64,000 bases of DNA from Cordia subcordata (taxonomy: Eukaryota; Streptophyta; Magnoliopsida; Boraginales; Cordiaceae), in the NCBI GenBank assembly GCA_028554755.1, contig JAPTOF010000008.1:15295001-15359000 (forward strand), written 5' to 3'. The translations under genes were made by a program, and so were the position numbers. A model generated the notes under the pieces. It was not told where the DNA came from and did no database searches. It saw nothing but the letters and a program-made list of their open reading frames with translations. Shown piece by piece: positions 1 through 11,148 of this stretch. Positions within the stretch are counted from its first letter, which is position 1; each line of letters begins with the position of its first letter.

Positions 1-314
1 GACGTAGGTAGATCACCCTCAACGAGGAGACTTGCTCAATATAACCTTATCGCGGTAGAGTGCCCAACACTACCATTCTTTTACGGACTCAACTTATGAT
101 GTGACTAAATTTAGACTTGGACCTACTGTGTGTCCAGTCTCACTGTGCATCTAAGTCATTAGTTCAAGTTAAGGGACCTTTATACATACATTAATAAAAC
201 ATACTAGAGATAATATGTAAGAAACTCATAATGCCATTAAACAAAATGATTATACATTGTTTAACATCCAAAATGTCATATACAAGTGAGTTTTAGGGCA
301 TACTAATCCTAACA
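1..314 (-). repeat. Partial 3' LTR of the Angela-like copia element
   Basis: It ends (+ strand) in ...CTAATCCTAACA at 314, the reverse complement of an LTR start TGTTAGGATTAG. It aligns closely over its length with 17500-17807, the matching end of the 5' LTR, and with the start of the solo LTR at 29245. The purine-rich strip at 315-328 just inside (AGTGCAAATGAGAGAT on the minus strand) is the expected polypurine tract position. The rest of the LTR is left of the window. Confidence 0.88.
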
Positions 315-1688
315 ATCTCTCATTTGCACTAAAGATCACTTCTGCACAACCTAATACCCATAGCTCCAAATGTGTGGTAAATATTTTTTCTTTGGAAGAG
401 TCTTTGTAAATGGGTCCGCTAGGTTTTCCGCTAAAGTTATCTTTTCAACTATTGCATCTCCTCTATGGATAAACTCACGGATCAAATGATATTTCTGTTC
501 AATGTGTTTACCCTTTTTGTGATTCTTGGGCTCTTTGCACTATGAAACAGCGTCGTTGTTGTTGCAATACAATATTATTAGTCTATGAGTAGACGGCACA
601 ACCTCTAGGTCTAAAAAGAACTTTCTTAGACATACTACCTCTTTCGCAACCTTAAATGCTACATACTCAGCCTCCACGGTACAGTCAGCAATATAATTTT
701 GCTTCACACTTTTTCATGATGCTTCACACTTTTTCATGAAATAGCTTCTCTTGACAGAGTGAAAACACATCCAAAAGTAGACTTCTTGGAATCTCTGTCA
801 GACTAGAAATCCGAGTCTATATAGGCTAATGGCGTTAAATCATCCACACAGTATTCTAACACATAATCCTTAGTCCTTAGCAGGAACTTGAATATATGCT
901 TAATCGCGACCCAATATGCTACTCCAGGGTTTGACTGATATCTACTAATGATGCCAACAACAAACTAGATATCTGGTCTAGTACATAACATGGCATACAT
1001 GAGGCTTCCAACTACTGAAGCATAATGAACTCACTTCATGCTCTCTATCTCCTCAAGTGTTTTAGGACAATGATCCCAAGATAGATAAACTCCATGTCTA
1101 GAAGGTAATGATGCCTTCTTAAAGTTTTGCATGTTAAACCTGACCAATATCTTCTCAATAAATGAAGCTTGAGATAGGGCTAGCCTTCGATTCTTACGAT
1201 CTCGCATAAGCTTAATGCCTAGAACATAACTAGCTTCTCCTAAATCTTTTATTTGAAATTGAGTATAGAGCCAAACCTTCATGGATGATAACATCCCCAC
1301 ATCATTTCCAATTAACAGGATATCATCCACATATTGAACCAAAAAAGCTACAACATTTCTATTAAGCGTCTTATAAACGTATGGTTCATCAATATTGTGA
1401 TCAAAACCAAAAGATTTAATTGTCTGATCAAATTTGATGTTCCATGCTCTAAATCCCTACTTTAATCCATAAATGGACTTCTTTAGCTTACAAACCATAT
1501 GCTCCTGTCCTTTAGTAACATATCCATCTCGTTATATCAGGTAAATGGTCTCACCAAGCTCTCCATTAAGAAAAGCTGTCTTGACGTCCATTTGTCATAT
1601 CTCATAGTCATAATGACATGAGATGGAAAGAAATATCCTAATGGATTTAAGCATGGCTCTAGGGGAGAAAGTTTCCTCATAATCAATG
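315..1688 (-). pseudogene. Copia reverse transcriptase (C-terminal part) and RNase H, decayed
   Basis: On the minus strand an open stretch at 1031-1342 carries the copia RT catalytic motif YVDDILLIG, followed by DLGEASYVLGIK and a serine/glutamine-rich SQASFIEKIL block, all typical of copia RT. Toward 315 a broken RNase H frame is visible, including VEAEYVA. A 20-bp tandem duplication at 701-740 disrupts it, and several stops are present. At 1670-1688 the frame reads DYEETFSP, the RT motif directly downstream of the Athila A insertion point. The N-terminal half of the same RT resumes at 13080. Non-functional. Confidence 0.85.
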
Positions 1689-3604
1689 GGAGTGTGTTTG
1701 AGTGCGTGCTTTGGTGCCAATTTTGTTTATTTCGAGCTTCTGAGTAATTATTAGGTCTCATTGAGTGTTTATATGTGGTGTATCATTTTTTATCGTTTTA
1801 TGTATTTTCTATTCTATTTTCATTTTTTTATGGTAATTTTGAATAATTAGGAATTAGGAAATTAAATTCAGAAGTTAGCTAGGTTAGATTAGGATTAAGA
1901 TATTAAATAACAAGAATTAGGATTCTAGGAATTTTAGTTAGTTAAATTAGAGTTTACTAAATTAGTTTAGGACATAATTAATTATACTCTACAGTTTTAA
2001 GACATAATTAGAATATTATATATTATGTATTATATATATGTATGTACATAATATGTAATCCAATAGATAGTATATTATATATTATATTAACTAATGACTT
2101 GAACCCTACAATTCCTTTTGTTTTCTTTTCTTTCTTTAGGCCACACAAACACAGCACCCATACATATATCAACTCATCAACAAGCTTTTGGGAAAGAGGG
2201 GAAGGAGTGCAGCCAAGAACGACAAAAAGTAGCACCGAACCTGCCCTTATTTCTCCTACTATTCATCCTTCGTTTTCATGCAAAAACACCCATCATCTCA
2301 CATATATACTCTCACACATTTGCACACAAAAGGGGAACTTTTGGAGCTGATTTAGGGGTTTAAAAAGGCAAATTTCAGCAAGCTTTTCTGCAGCAAAAAG
2401 TGCATAAATTAGTCCGTAAAGCAGCAGAAACAAGAGATTTTTCTTGTTCTATTCTTTGAGTTTACTTTCTACTAATTAGGGCTTTATAAATACACTATTT
2501 GTGTGCTTATTTCTACAGATTTTGGGGCTATTTTGGGGCCAAAAAGAGAGCTAAATTGGTACAGAAATCTGCAGAAAAGTTGCTGTCAAGTTGGGATTCA
2601 TTGCTGAAAATTGCGTTTCGGAGTTGAATTTGAGCGAAATTGAAGCGAGAAGAGGTTCTAAGCTTGAGATTTAATTTCTTGGACATAGAATTGTTGTTTT
2701 TTATATTAAATTTCTGTTTTTCCCTCTCTTTAAGCATGTTGAGCTACTTGCTTTAGGCTAAGGTTGGATTATGGATTATGTTATGGCTTAGTGTTGGATT
2801 TTGACTTTTTATGGATTTTGTGAGGCATGATGATTGCATAACTTGTACAATTGTTGATGACTTTAATATAACATGTCTACGTGTTTTGATGAAAATCCCA
2901 AGAGAGTTTATGCATGCTTTTTTTGTAATTGTTTATGATTATTGGTCTTGTGCTTAGCATGAAACATTGTTAATGTGTGAGCCATGATCTATCCATTGCT
3001 GGATTTGCTAATTGTGCTTAAATAGGCTTAAGATTAATTGGCCCCATCCTTACTTTGAAACACAATTAATGGGAGTGTTTTAATCAACTTGGATTAGTCA
3101 ATCACTTAGGTTGTTAGTGTAGTCGCAATGCCTTAATTAGTAGGAAAAACCTATGCTCTAGAAAGGGTCCGCTTAGGGATAGGACTGCACCTTTGATTAA
3201 GGGTAATAAGGCTAGTTGATAAACTAAGGCATTAAAGCTATTGATTGCCCGCGGTCCCCATCACCGAATTCCCCTAGTCGAACATAGGAAGTAATCTGAC
3301 TCTAAGCCGTTTCCCATCACTGAATTCCCCTAGTCGTTCCCAATTGCTTTCTTCTCATTGTTTTCCATTTACTTTTAATTTAATTTACGCACTTTAGTTT
3401 TAATAGGATAGTTTAGCGTTCCCTTCAATTCAAAATTCGAATAAAAATCTCAAAAAATAATTTCGTTTCTACACATAGTTATTCTAGGACAAATAGGACT
3501 TAGAAACCATAGTTAGAGGCCTCCCTGAGAAGACGGTAACTGTACTCTTACACATACTACGCTACTTCCAATCCGTGCACTTGTGAGTTTTTAAAATAAC
3601 ATCA
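1689..3604 (+). repeat. 5' LTR of Athila A, start truncated
   Basis: It is collinear with the 3' LTR at 11149-13079; the match starts at GGAGTGTGTTTGAG (1689 against 11184), so the first 35 bp, including the terminal TG, are gone. It ends ...AAAATAACATCA. Short ORFs here (2042-2350 and others) also occur in part in the other LTR, have no recognisable domain, and are not genes. Confidence 0.88.
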
Positions 3605-3610
3605 AGTTTT

Positions 3611-3628
3611 TTTTACCGTTGCCGAGGA
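3611..3628 (+). other. Degenerate primer-binding site (tRNA-Asp type) of Athila A
   Basis: Six bases after the LTR end, the CCGTTGCC core of the 18-nt site TGGCGCCGTTGCCGGGGA remains, with about five changes. The intact version is at 61797-61814 in element F. The 3629-3911 leader that follows is T-rich and holds no other feature I can see. Confidence 0.75.
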
Positions 3629-3911
3629 GGCATGATTAGTTTCTTATATTTTTGTGTTCTAGTTTGCTACGTGCTTTGGTATTTTTGTTATTGTTCTAGT
3701 ATTAGTCTTAGTTTTCATTGTTCTTTTTTATTTCTGTGATAATTTGTATTTTGTTTTTGCATTGTGTTTTTTTTTTTGATTTAGCATTTCTATTTAGTGT
3801 TATTTTCTTTTGTAGTTTTTAAGGACTTGTGGTTTTTGTGCTATAGATTTGGGTTGAAATTGCAGTTTCGGGGGTTGAAGAGTTGGAAGGAGATTCTGTT
3901 TCTTTTTGTGC

Positions 3912-5170
3912 ATGCTTGGTAGATGTTTACTTAGACCAGACTTAGTTCCTTTTAATCCTAAACCACAGAGAATTCAACGTCATCTTGGGAACTTAGAACG
4001 CAATCTAGGTGAAATAGTAGAAAATAGAAATGATCTCCCTCCTCTTGTTCCCTATAATGGGAATAATAATCCACCTCCTCCTCCCCTTCCTCCTCCTGCT
4101 GTTTTCTTTCATGAGAACGTTGAGCTTCCTAGGCTCCCAAATCCACGCCAAGTAGCCGATAACATGACCCTTAGGCGATACTTCCATCCTCAAGCTTTTG
4201 AGTCGAATATGGCCATCCATCCACTGGGTTTGGGGGAGTCGAGTTTTGAGATTAAGCATGGGATATTAGCTATGCTCTCGTCTTTCTATTGTAGGAGTAA
4301 TGAGAGTCCCCTAGCACATGTAACTGATTTTGTGGAGATTTGTTCTACATTCAATTTTCTAAACGTTGCTCAAGAGAATATTAGGCTAAGACTTTTCCCT
4401 TTCTCTCTCAAGGAGAAAGCCAAACAATGGCTGCAGTCCTTCCCTAATAGAGCCTTTACGTCTTGGGATAAGCTCTAGTCCCAATTCCATCAAAGGTTTC
4501 ACCCCATGGCTAAGACCGCTGACCTGCGAGCTTCAATTATGACCTTCTCTCAGCACGAGTTTGAACCTTTCCATGAGACGTCGGAGAGGTATAATGATTT
4601 ATTGCGTCAGTGTCCACATCATGGGTACGCTACCCACGATCTTCTGCATTACTTCGTTAGGGGTCTTACCGAGTCCCAGCTCATGATAGTGAATGCCATG
4701 TTGCATGGGAGATTCTTTTCAAAATATGGCATTGGATAGGTCAAATAAAAGTAATCCTAGGAGAGGAGTTAATGAAGTAGGCATATCCCATAATCTTCCT
4801 ACTAAGGTAGAAGCATTGACCCATAAGCTCGCCCAGTTGATTTCTTTAGGTCTAGCATATCCCATAATCTTTCTACTAAGGTAGAAGCATTGACCCATAA
4901 GCTCGCCCAGTTGATTTCTTTAGGTCTAGCATCTACACCTGGCCATAGGGCTAATCCGCTAGTATCATCGTCTTCTCTTTCTATCATTAAGGTGTATGTC
5001 TTATGTTCTAAGTCATCCCATGAGACTATAGCTTGCCCATTAGCACTATAGTTTCTAGAATTCATTCAGGACCAAGTTCATGCTATACAGGGGTACTCAC
5101 GAGAGTGTAACCCCTACTCAAACACATATAATCCAGGGTAGAGGGATAACCCTAAGTTTTCTTGGCATAA
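3912..5170 (+). pseudogene. gag of Athila A (capsid and zinc-knuckle region), broken
   Basis: The reading begins at the ATG at 3912, in TTGTGCATGCTTGG, a context shared with the gag starts of F and H. A proline-rich N-terminus (with PPPPPLPPP) is followed by the Athila gag core: FEIKHGILAMLSSFY, SPLAHVTDFVEIC, IRLRLFPFSLKEKAKQWL. The frame stops at 4478, resumes from 4506 (MAKTADLRASIMTFSQHEFE, then a YNDLLRQCPHHG block), and shifts again. A 74-bp tandem duplication at about 4782-4929 throws the frame. Near 4990-5040 the knuckle CX2CX4HX4C is still visible with its first Cys changed to Tyr. Gag would form the RNA-binding particle; this copy cannot. Confidence 0.85.
4782..4929 (+). repeat. 74-bp direct tandem duplication inside gag of A
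   Basis: The stretch beginning CATATCCCATAATC and ending TTTAGGTCTAG occurs at about 4782-4855 and again at 4856-4929, almost identical. As 74 is not a multiple of three, it shifts the frame. Confidence 0.9.
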
Positions 5171-5389
5171 TAATCACTTTGAGTCCTCCCAGCCCTAGGT
5201 CCCATTCCAGTAGCGACCTCATCTTGCTCAGTTAAATCCACAAGGTTTTTATCACGTAAATCCATCTAAACTTCTTGGTGCCCTACAGGACCAGCACCTA
5301 CCTATTCCCGCTCTTCCCACTCAGTTTATACCTTCACTTCTTTCACCATCCTTTAGCCAGCCCAGTAGTGATGATAAGTTTGATCTTCT

Positions 5390-6745
5390 ATTACCGATGT
5401 TTCAGTCACAACAGCATCACATGGCTAAGATAGATACCCAGTTAGGTCAGTTAGCTAGTTAGTTGAGTACTAGAGAGTCAGGAAAGTTGCCTGCCCATCC
5501 TGAGGTAAACCTTAGAGGTCAATCTAGTTCTTTTTCTAATCCCTCTTACACCACTCATAGACAGGTGAAAGTAGTTATTACACTTAGGAGTGGTAGAGTC
5601 ATTGACAATGGGGTGAGAGAGAAGGAAAATTCAATTGAGTCTACACCTAGTGTTCCTATAGAGCCTACTGAGGTTAGGGACCATGAGAGAGAGAAGACTA
5701 GTTGAGAGAGAAATGAAAGTAGTACCCTTCTACATAGGGAGGGGAAGCAGTCCATAGAATCTAGTGATGTCGTCCCTAGAGCACCTTTTCCCGCTATACG
5801 AGAGAAGCCTAGACCTGCTGAGGACACTAGGATGAGTAAGATCTTAAAGCACTTAAGAGACCTTAAGGTGAACCTTCCTTTAGTTGACGCCATTGTATCC
5901 ATTCCTGTTTACATGAAATTCTTCAAAGATCTATGCACACGAAAGTGAAACAATTCCCACATGCCAAAAATAGTGAAGCTCACTAAAAAGGTGAGTAGCA
6001 TTTGCACTTCGGGCATCCCACCCAAGTTGAAAGACTCGAGAGCTTTCACTATTTTGTGTTGGATTAAAAGACCCCAATTGATCATGCTCTTTTAGATTTA
6101 GGGTCTAGCGTAAATCTGTTTCCCTACTCAGTCTACCAGCGTCTAGGTTTAGGGGAATTATCTCCCACATATGTTACTTTGCAGTTAGCTGATAGATCTG
6201 AGCAGAGACCATGAGGTATGGTAGAGAATGTCATGGTTCAGGTTAGAGAGTTTGTGTATCTAGTTGATTTCATTGTTTTAGATATGGATTATGGCCATGA
6301 CACTAAGCACTCTACACCTATTCTCTTAAGATGCCTTTTCTTAGCTACAGCTGATGGAGTAATTCATTGTAAGTTAGGGTTACTAGAGATTACGTTTGGG
6401 AATCTGAGGGCCACTATGAGAGTTGCGGAGGCAACGAATAGAGTGAGTATAGGTATAGATGATGAGAAGGAGTGTTTTGCTGTTGATGTTATAGATCCGT
6501 GTGTAAAAGAGCATACCTGCAAGATGTTGTTTGTTGAGGATGAGTTAGTTGAGCTTGAGGCCATTTTAGAGCAGTTTGATTCTAAGTCATTTGTTAGCAA
6601 GTATGTAGCTTCCACATCCACTTCTGTTGACTTTAGTCTTAAGAAATGGATTGATGTTAGTCAATCCAAGTGTCTTCCTTTAGAAGTGTCTAGTGATCCC
6701 TCTACGATTGAGTTTCCCCTATCTTTGGAGCTCACCCTTCCCTAA
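5390..6745 (+). pseudogene. Protease and linker region of Athila A pol, broken
   Basis: Blocks collinear with element F: a basic stretch with TLRSGRVIDNGVR (from 5571), the conserved LKVNLPLVDAI block near 5865, and the protease core near 6080-6130, where LLDLGSSVNL (the Athila form of the aspartic protease D-T/S-G motif) is readable. From 6218 a 175-residue open frame continues with VREFVYLVDFIVLDMD and an acidic linker typical of the PR-RT spacer. Several stops (for example in 5461-5463 and 5704-5706) and frameshifts separate the blocks. Confidence 0.82.
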
Positions 6746-6788
6746 GCACTTGACATAAGCATTCTTAGGACCTAATGGGACCTTTCCT

Positions 6789-8230
6789 GTGATTATAGCA
6801 TCTGATTTGTCGAGTGAGAATGAGGAGCGTCTTCTAAGAGTCCTTAGAAGTCACAAGGAGACCATAGGGTGGATGATTGGTGATTTAAAAAGTGTAGACC
6901 CTTCGGTTTGTATGTATAGGATTCATCTAGAAGAAGGTGCGGTACCTTCTTATGAGATGCAAAGACAACTTAATCCACATATGAGTGAAGTTGTGAGAAA
7001 GGAGGCTATTAAGCTCTTAGATGTAGGAATCATTTATCCTATCTCTGATAGTGAATAGGTTAGTCCGATTCTGGTAGTACCGAAAAAGTCTGGGATCATG
7101 GTGGTAGAGAATAATAAGGGTGAGCTAGTTCCTATATGTATCCTTACGGGTTGAAGAATATGCATAAACTATAGGAAGTGCAATCTAGGACTAGAAAAGA
7201 TCACTTCCCATTACCCTTCCTTGACCAAATTTTGGATAGAGTAGCTGGGCACGGTTATTAATGCTTTTTAGATGGGTATTTGGGATACAATCAAATCCTC
7301 GTATTTCCCCAAGATCAGGAGAAAACCACTTTCACATGCCCTTATGGTACATTTGCTTATAGGAGAATGCCATTTGGTCTTTGCAATACACCTGCCACTT
7401 TTCAAAGGTGTATGATGGCTATCTTTAGTGCTACGATTGAGAGGCACTTAGAGATCTTCATGGATGATTTCTCAGTCTTTAGTGTGAATTTTAATAAATG
7501 CCTTAATCACCTATCTTTAGTGCTGGACCAATGTATTAAGATGAATCTTGTGCTGAGTTGGGAGAAATCACCTTTTATTGTGCAAAGAGGAATAGTTTTG
7601 CGTCATGTAATGTCTTCTGATGGTATCCAAGTTAACCCAGCCAAGGTGGAGCTTATAGAGAAATTGCTTGTTCCTAAGACTATTAAGGATGCGAGATCCT
7701 TCATTGGCCATGCAACTTTCTATCGCAGGTTCATTAAGGATTTTAGCTAGATTGCTCATCCATTGTCTAGGCTCTTAGCGTAAGATGTTTTATTTGTGTT
7801 TGATGAAGAGTGCACTACAGCTTTTGATAGGCTTAAATCCTTGCTGTCCTCTTCCCCTATCATCTAGTCTCCTGATTATAGTCGTCCTTTTGAGATTATG
7901 TGTGATGCATCAGATTTTGCTATAAGGGCTGTATTAAGAAAACATAAGGATAGGTTGCCTCATGTGATCTACTATGCTAGTAACACTCTAGATGAGGCTC
8001 AGAAAAATTACACCACTACTAAAAAAGAGCTTCTAGTAATAGTGTTCTCCCTTGATAAGTTTCGATTATACATTCTTGGGTCCAGGGTCATAGTTTACAC
8101 AGATCATACGGCTTTGAGGTATCTTTTGTCGAAGCGTGAATCTAAACCCACTTGACTAGGTGAATGCTCCTTTTGTAGGAATTTGACATAGAGATTAGAG
8201 ATAAAATAGGGTAGTGAGAATTTTGTTGCT
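6789..8230 (+). pseudogene. Reverse transcriptase and RNase H of Athila A, broken
   Basis: RT starts with the IIASDLSSENEERLLRVL block. The first catalytic Asp lies in CFLDGYLGYNQI (about 7262) and the FMDDF catalytic pair at 7457-7471. RNase H has MCDASDFAI (7898), a [16 protein letters not shown] block and YTDHTALRYLL, so its Asp and Glu positions are kept. Stops interrupt at 7056-7058, about 7153, 7748-7750, 7865 and 8153. The domain content shows an originally autonomous element; this copy makes no enzyme. Confidence 0.88.
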
Positions 8231-9621
8231 GAACATTTGTCTCGTCTCATGCATAAGTCCCTTAGTGATTCCATTCCCTTTCGTGAGTCTTTTCTAGATG
8301 AACAATTGTTTGTTGTCTCACATCACACACCATGGTATGCACATATAGTAAATTATTTGGTCACAGGTCAGTTACCACTTTAGTAGGAAAAAAGAGAAAA
8401 TGATAGGTTTTATTCATAGGTTAAGCATTTCTTTTTGGGAAGCTCTGTATCTCTTTAAGGTGTATGCGGATCAGGTAATTTGTAGGTGTGTTCTAAAGAG
8501 CGAGTTTGAAATTATTTTGAATATGTGTCATAGTGAGCCGTATGGAGATCACTTGGAAGAAAGAAAATTGCAGCTAAAGTCTTGCAATGTGGATTCTTTT
8601 GGCCCACCTTCTTTAGAGATGCCCAAGAATTTTGTAAACAGTGTGTTAGATATCAACAATCTAGGTCTATTTCTAGGAGAAATATGATGCCCCTTTCGCC
8701 TACTCTTGTGTGAACTTTTTGATGTTTAGAGAATTGATTTCATGGGTCCATTCCCACCTTTCTTTGGGTATCTATACATCTTAGTGGCTATTGACTATGT
8801 GTCCATGTGGGTTAAGGCAAATCCTACTCGAACCAATGACCACAAGGTTGTGGTGAAGTTTATTCAAGAGCACATCTTTTTTAGGTTTAGGGTACCACGA
8901 GTCTTGATTAGTGATAAAGGAAAGCACTTTCGCCATAGGACACTTAAAGCTTTACTTAGAAAATATTCAGTCACTCATAAGATTGCTACCCCGTATCACC
9001 CTCAAACTAGTGGACAGGTTAAAGTTTCAAATATGGAGGTCAAGTCCATTCTAGAAAAAATGATTAGGCCTAATAGGAAAGATTGGTCTTGTAGATTGAG
9101 TGATGCATTATGGGCCTACCGTACTGCGTACAAGACCCCCATAGGTATGTCTCCATATAGGTCGTTGTATGGGAAGGCTTGCCATCTACCTATCGAGTTA
9201 GAGCATAGAGCATATTGGGCTATTAAAGCTTTAAATTTGACCTGTCTGTTACAGGGGGAAAAAGAAGCTTGACTTAGCTCAGTTGGAGGAGTTGAGATAT
9301 GAGGCATACGAGAACACCAAGCTTTATAAAGAGAGAATGAAGAAAATGCATGATAGGCATATCCTTAGGAAATCTTTCTCTCTTACTGACAAAGTTTGGT
9401 TGTTTAATTCTAGAATGAAGCCCTTCCCAGGTAAATTGAGAAGTCGATAGGGTGGTCCATACAAGGTTATTGAAGCCTACACTTCTAGAGCAGTAAAGAT
9501 TAAGGATTTGAAAGATGGACGAGTTTTAACTGTGAATGGGCAACGCCTGAAGCATTCATTTGACTCGAGCATGGCTCGAGTGGAGTCCATCGAGCTTCAG
9601 GAACCTTCATATGACACTTGA
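8231..9621 (+). pseudogene. Integrase of Athila A, broken
   Basis: After a damaged zinc-binding N-terminus (8400-8690, frameshifted), the catalytic core reads RIDFMGPF (first Asp), LISDKGKHF (second Asp) and [17 protein letters not shown] (Glu), followed by [18 protein letters not shown] and [15 protein letters not shown]. The frame shifts near 9255 and continues to a C-terminus with [12 protein letters not shown] around 9530-9560, ending near 9621. The same C-terminal block closes pol in element F. Integrase would join the cDNA to the genome. Confidence 0.87.
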
Positions 9622-9654
9622 TGAACGGAGCTTGCCTGGTTGACGGCATGATTG

Positions 9655-9682
9655 TTAGCGTTACTACGAGGCAACCTAGATT
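9655..9682 (+). other. Conserved post-pol hairpin block
   Basis: TTAGCGTTACTACGAGGCAACCTAGATT lies about 35 bp after the pol stop. Equivalents occur at the same place in C (23321-23347, minus), D (34345-34373) and F (55761-55786, minus), where CTAG...CTAG arms flank a loop of the GGAGGCAAC type. Role unknown. Confidence 0.6.
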
Positions 9683-10047
9683 TTAGTAATTTCGTTCTTT
9701 TCTTTTTGTTTTTATGTATTTGTATTTTTTTTTTCCTTTTAATAGCTAGACCTTTGTTGCCAATCCTTGTACTTCCTTTCTCTATTTTTGCATACACCTT
9801 TATTCTTATTTGTTAATGCCAATGTGGACTTGCATGGCATATGTCTACTAATCTCGTGTACCTTTTGAGTGTTTGTGTATTGGTGAGAAATAGGTTAGTA
9901 GATGATTGGAATTCCATTGTCATTTGTGAACTCACAATGAATACAAGGTTGTATCTTTCCATCCTCTTGGCCTTATAATTCTACCTTTTCCACAGTTCCC
10001 AAACATGTGCTTTATTGCTTCATTGTTTGCATGGTTAATTGCCATTT

Positions 10048-10084
10048 GCTTGAGAAGGAGCAAAATTTAGGTTTGGGGGTGTGG
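10048..10084 (+). other. Inner polypurine-like module of A
   Basis: A GCTTGAG...GGAGCAAAATTTAGGTTTGGGGGTGTGG block, very like the true PPT at 11112-11148 but 1.07 kb before the LTR. Also present in C, D, F and I. Confidence 0.65.
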
Positions 10085-11111
10085 AAGTTCATTTTGCTTT
10101 TCATTTTTTGACATAAAGGGTAGATTTGCATGGTTTTGCTCAAAATGGTGAATTTGTTTTTTGATTTTTTGTGCAAATAGAGTTGTTTATCTCTTGTTGA
10201 TTGACTTAATTGATTGACGAATATGACGTAGTATTGTGAGGAGTGAATAGAATAAAGAGAGAACTAGGACTTTAAAGAGAATCTTATCAAGAGCTATAGG
10301 GAGTGAGCACTTCTAAGAATACACCTTGTAGTTAACCCACAACTTGGTTGGAAAAATGTTTTTAGAGGGTTGTTGATGTGAGTGTCCCCTTACTTGCGTG
10401 GTTCTTTTAGTGTACCATACCTCTTCTTTTTCTTTTCGTTGTGTTTATGATATACACTGAGAAAAAATCCAAATTAATTGGAAAATGCAAAATGTGAAAA
10501 AAAAAGTAAAAAATGTGGAAAAAAGCCAAATGGCAAGAAAAAAATGAAGTATGTTAAATAAGTGTCAAAGAACACAATGCCAATTTGACACATGTTTAGC
10601 TCTCTTTCTTCGTTTTTCTATTTGAAGTGGTTGGTGAAATCTGAGTTAGTATGCCTGAAGGGGGTTTCTTCCCTTAGTACCCTAAGCCTTAAGTGGCTGG
10701 GATGTGTTGGTTGAAAACTCGCTACACGGGGGCCTCAATCACCAAGAACATCGTTCTGTTGTATCGTGAATAAGCTCTTACAACAATTGCAATTCATTGT
10801 GATGTAATCCTCCCTTTTCCTTGTATCTTTGGGCTAAGTGTATGTTGGGAGGCCATGTAAGTGATAGGGGCATGAAATGTCAACATCCCGGGTGCATGAG
10901 TTGGAATCCTAGGTTTGTGGTGGTTCTAGCTATTTGGCAAGTTCTCGAGAGGTGCGAGAACCCTTGTGATTGAGAGGACGATCCAAAAAAAGGCTTGGAG
11001 ATCCCCTTTACGATAAGGAATGACCCCTTGATACTCCCTAGATTCGTTAAGATCGCAAGTCAATACTTTTAGCAACCCTTTGAGTATCATGATATAAGCT
11101 TAGGAGCAGTC

Positions 11112-11148
11112 TTGCTTGGGGACAAGCAAGGAGAAGGTTTGTGAGTGT
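11112..11148 (+). other. Polypurine tract of Athila A
   Basis: A TTGCTTGGGGACAAGCAAGG-type hairpin followed by a purine run, abutting the 3' LTR start TGATGTG. This is the expected site for plus-strand cDNA priming. Confidence 0.8.

Larger units (their letters stand above)
9622..11111 (+). other. Noncoding 3' region of Athila A between pol and PPT
   Basis: About 1.5 kb with no sizeable ORF; I looked for an envelope-like gene and saw none. It holds the small hairpin block at 9655-9682, the inner polypurine-like module at 10048-10084, a stretch conserved with B, C, D and F (GATTGACTTAATTGATTG near 10200, TTGGTTGGAAAAA near 10348), and an A-rich stretch near 10490-10550. Confidence 0.75.

Noticed and set aside
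2042..2363. Open frames of 81-125 residues in the A LTRs (also 11537-11914)
   Set aside because: They lie in LTRs, are partly shared between the pair by descent, have no domain, and differ in length and end between copies.
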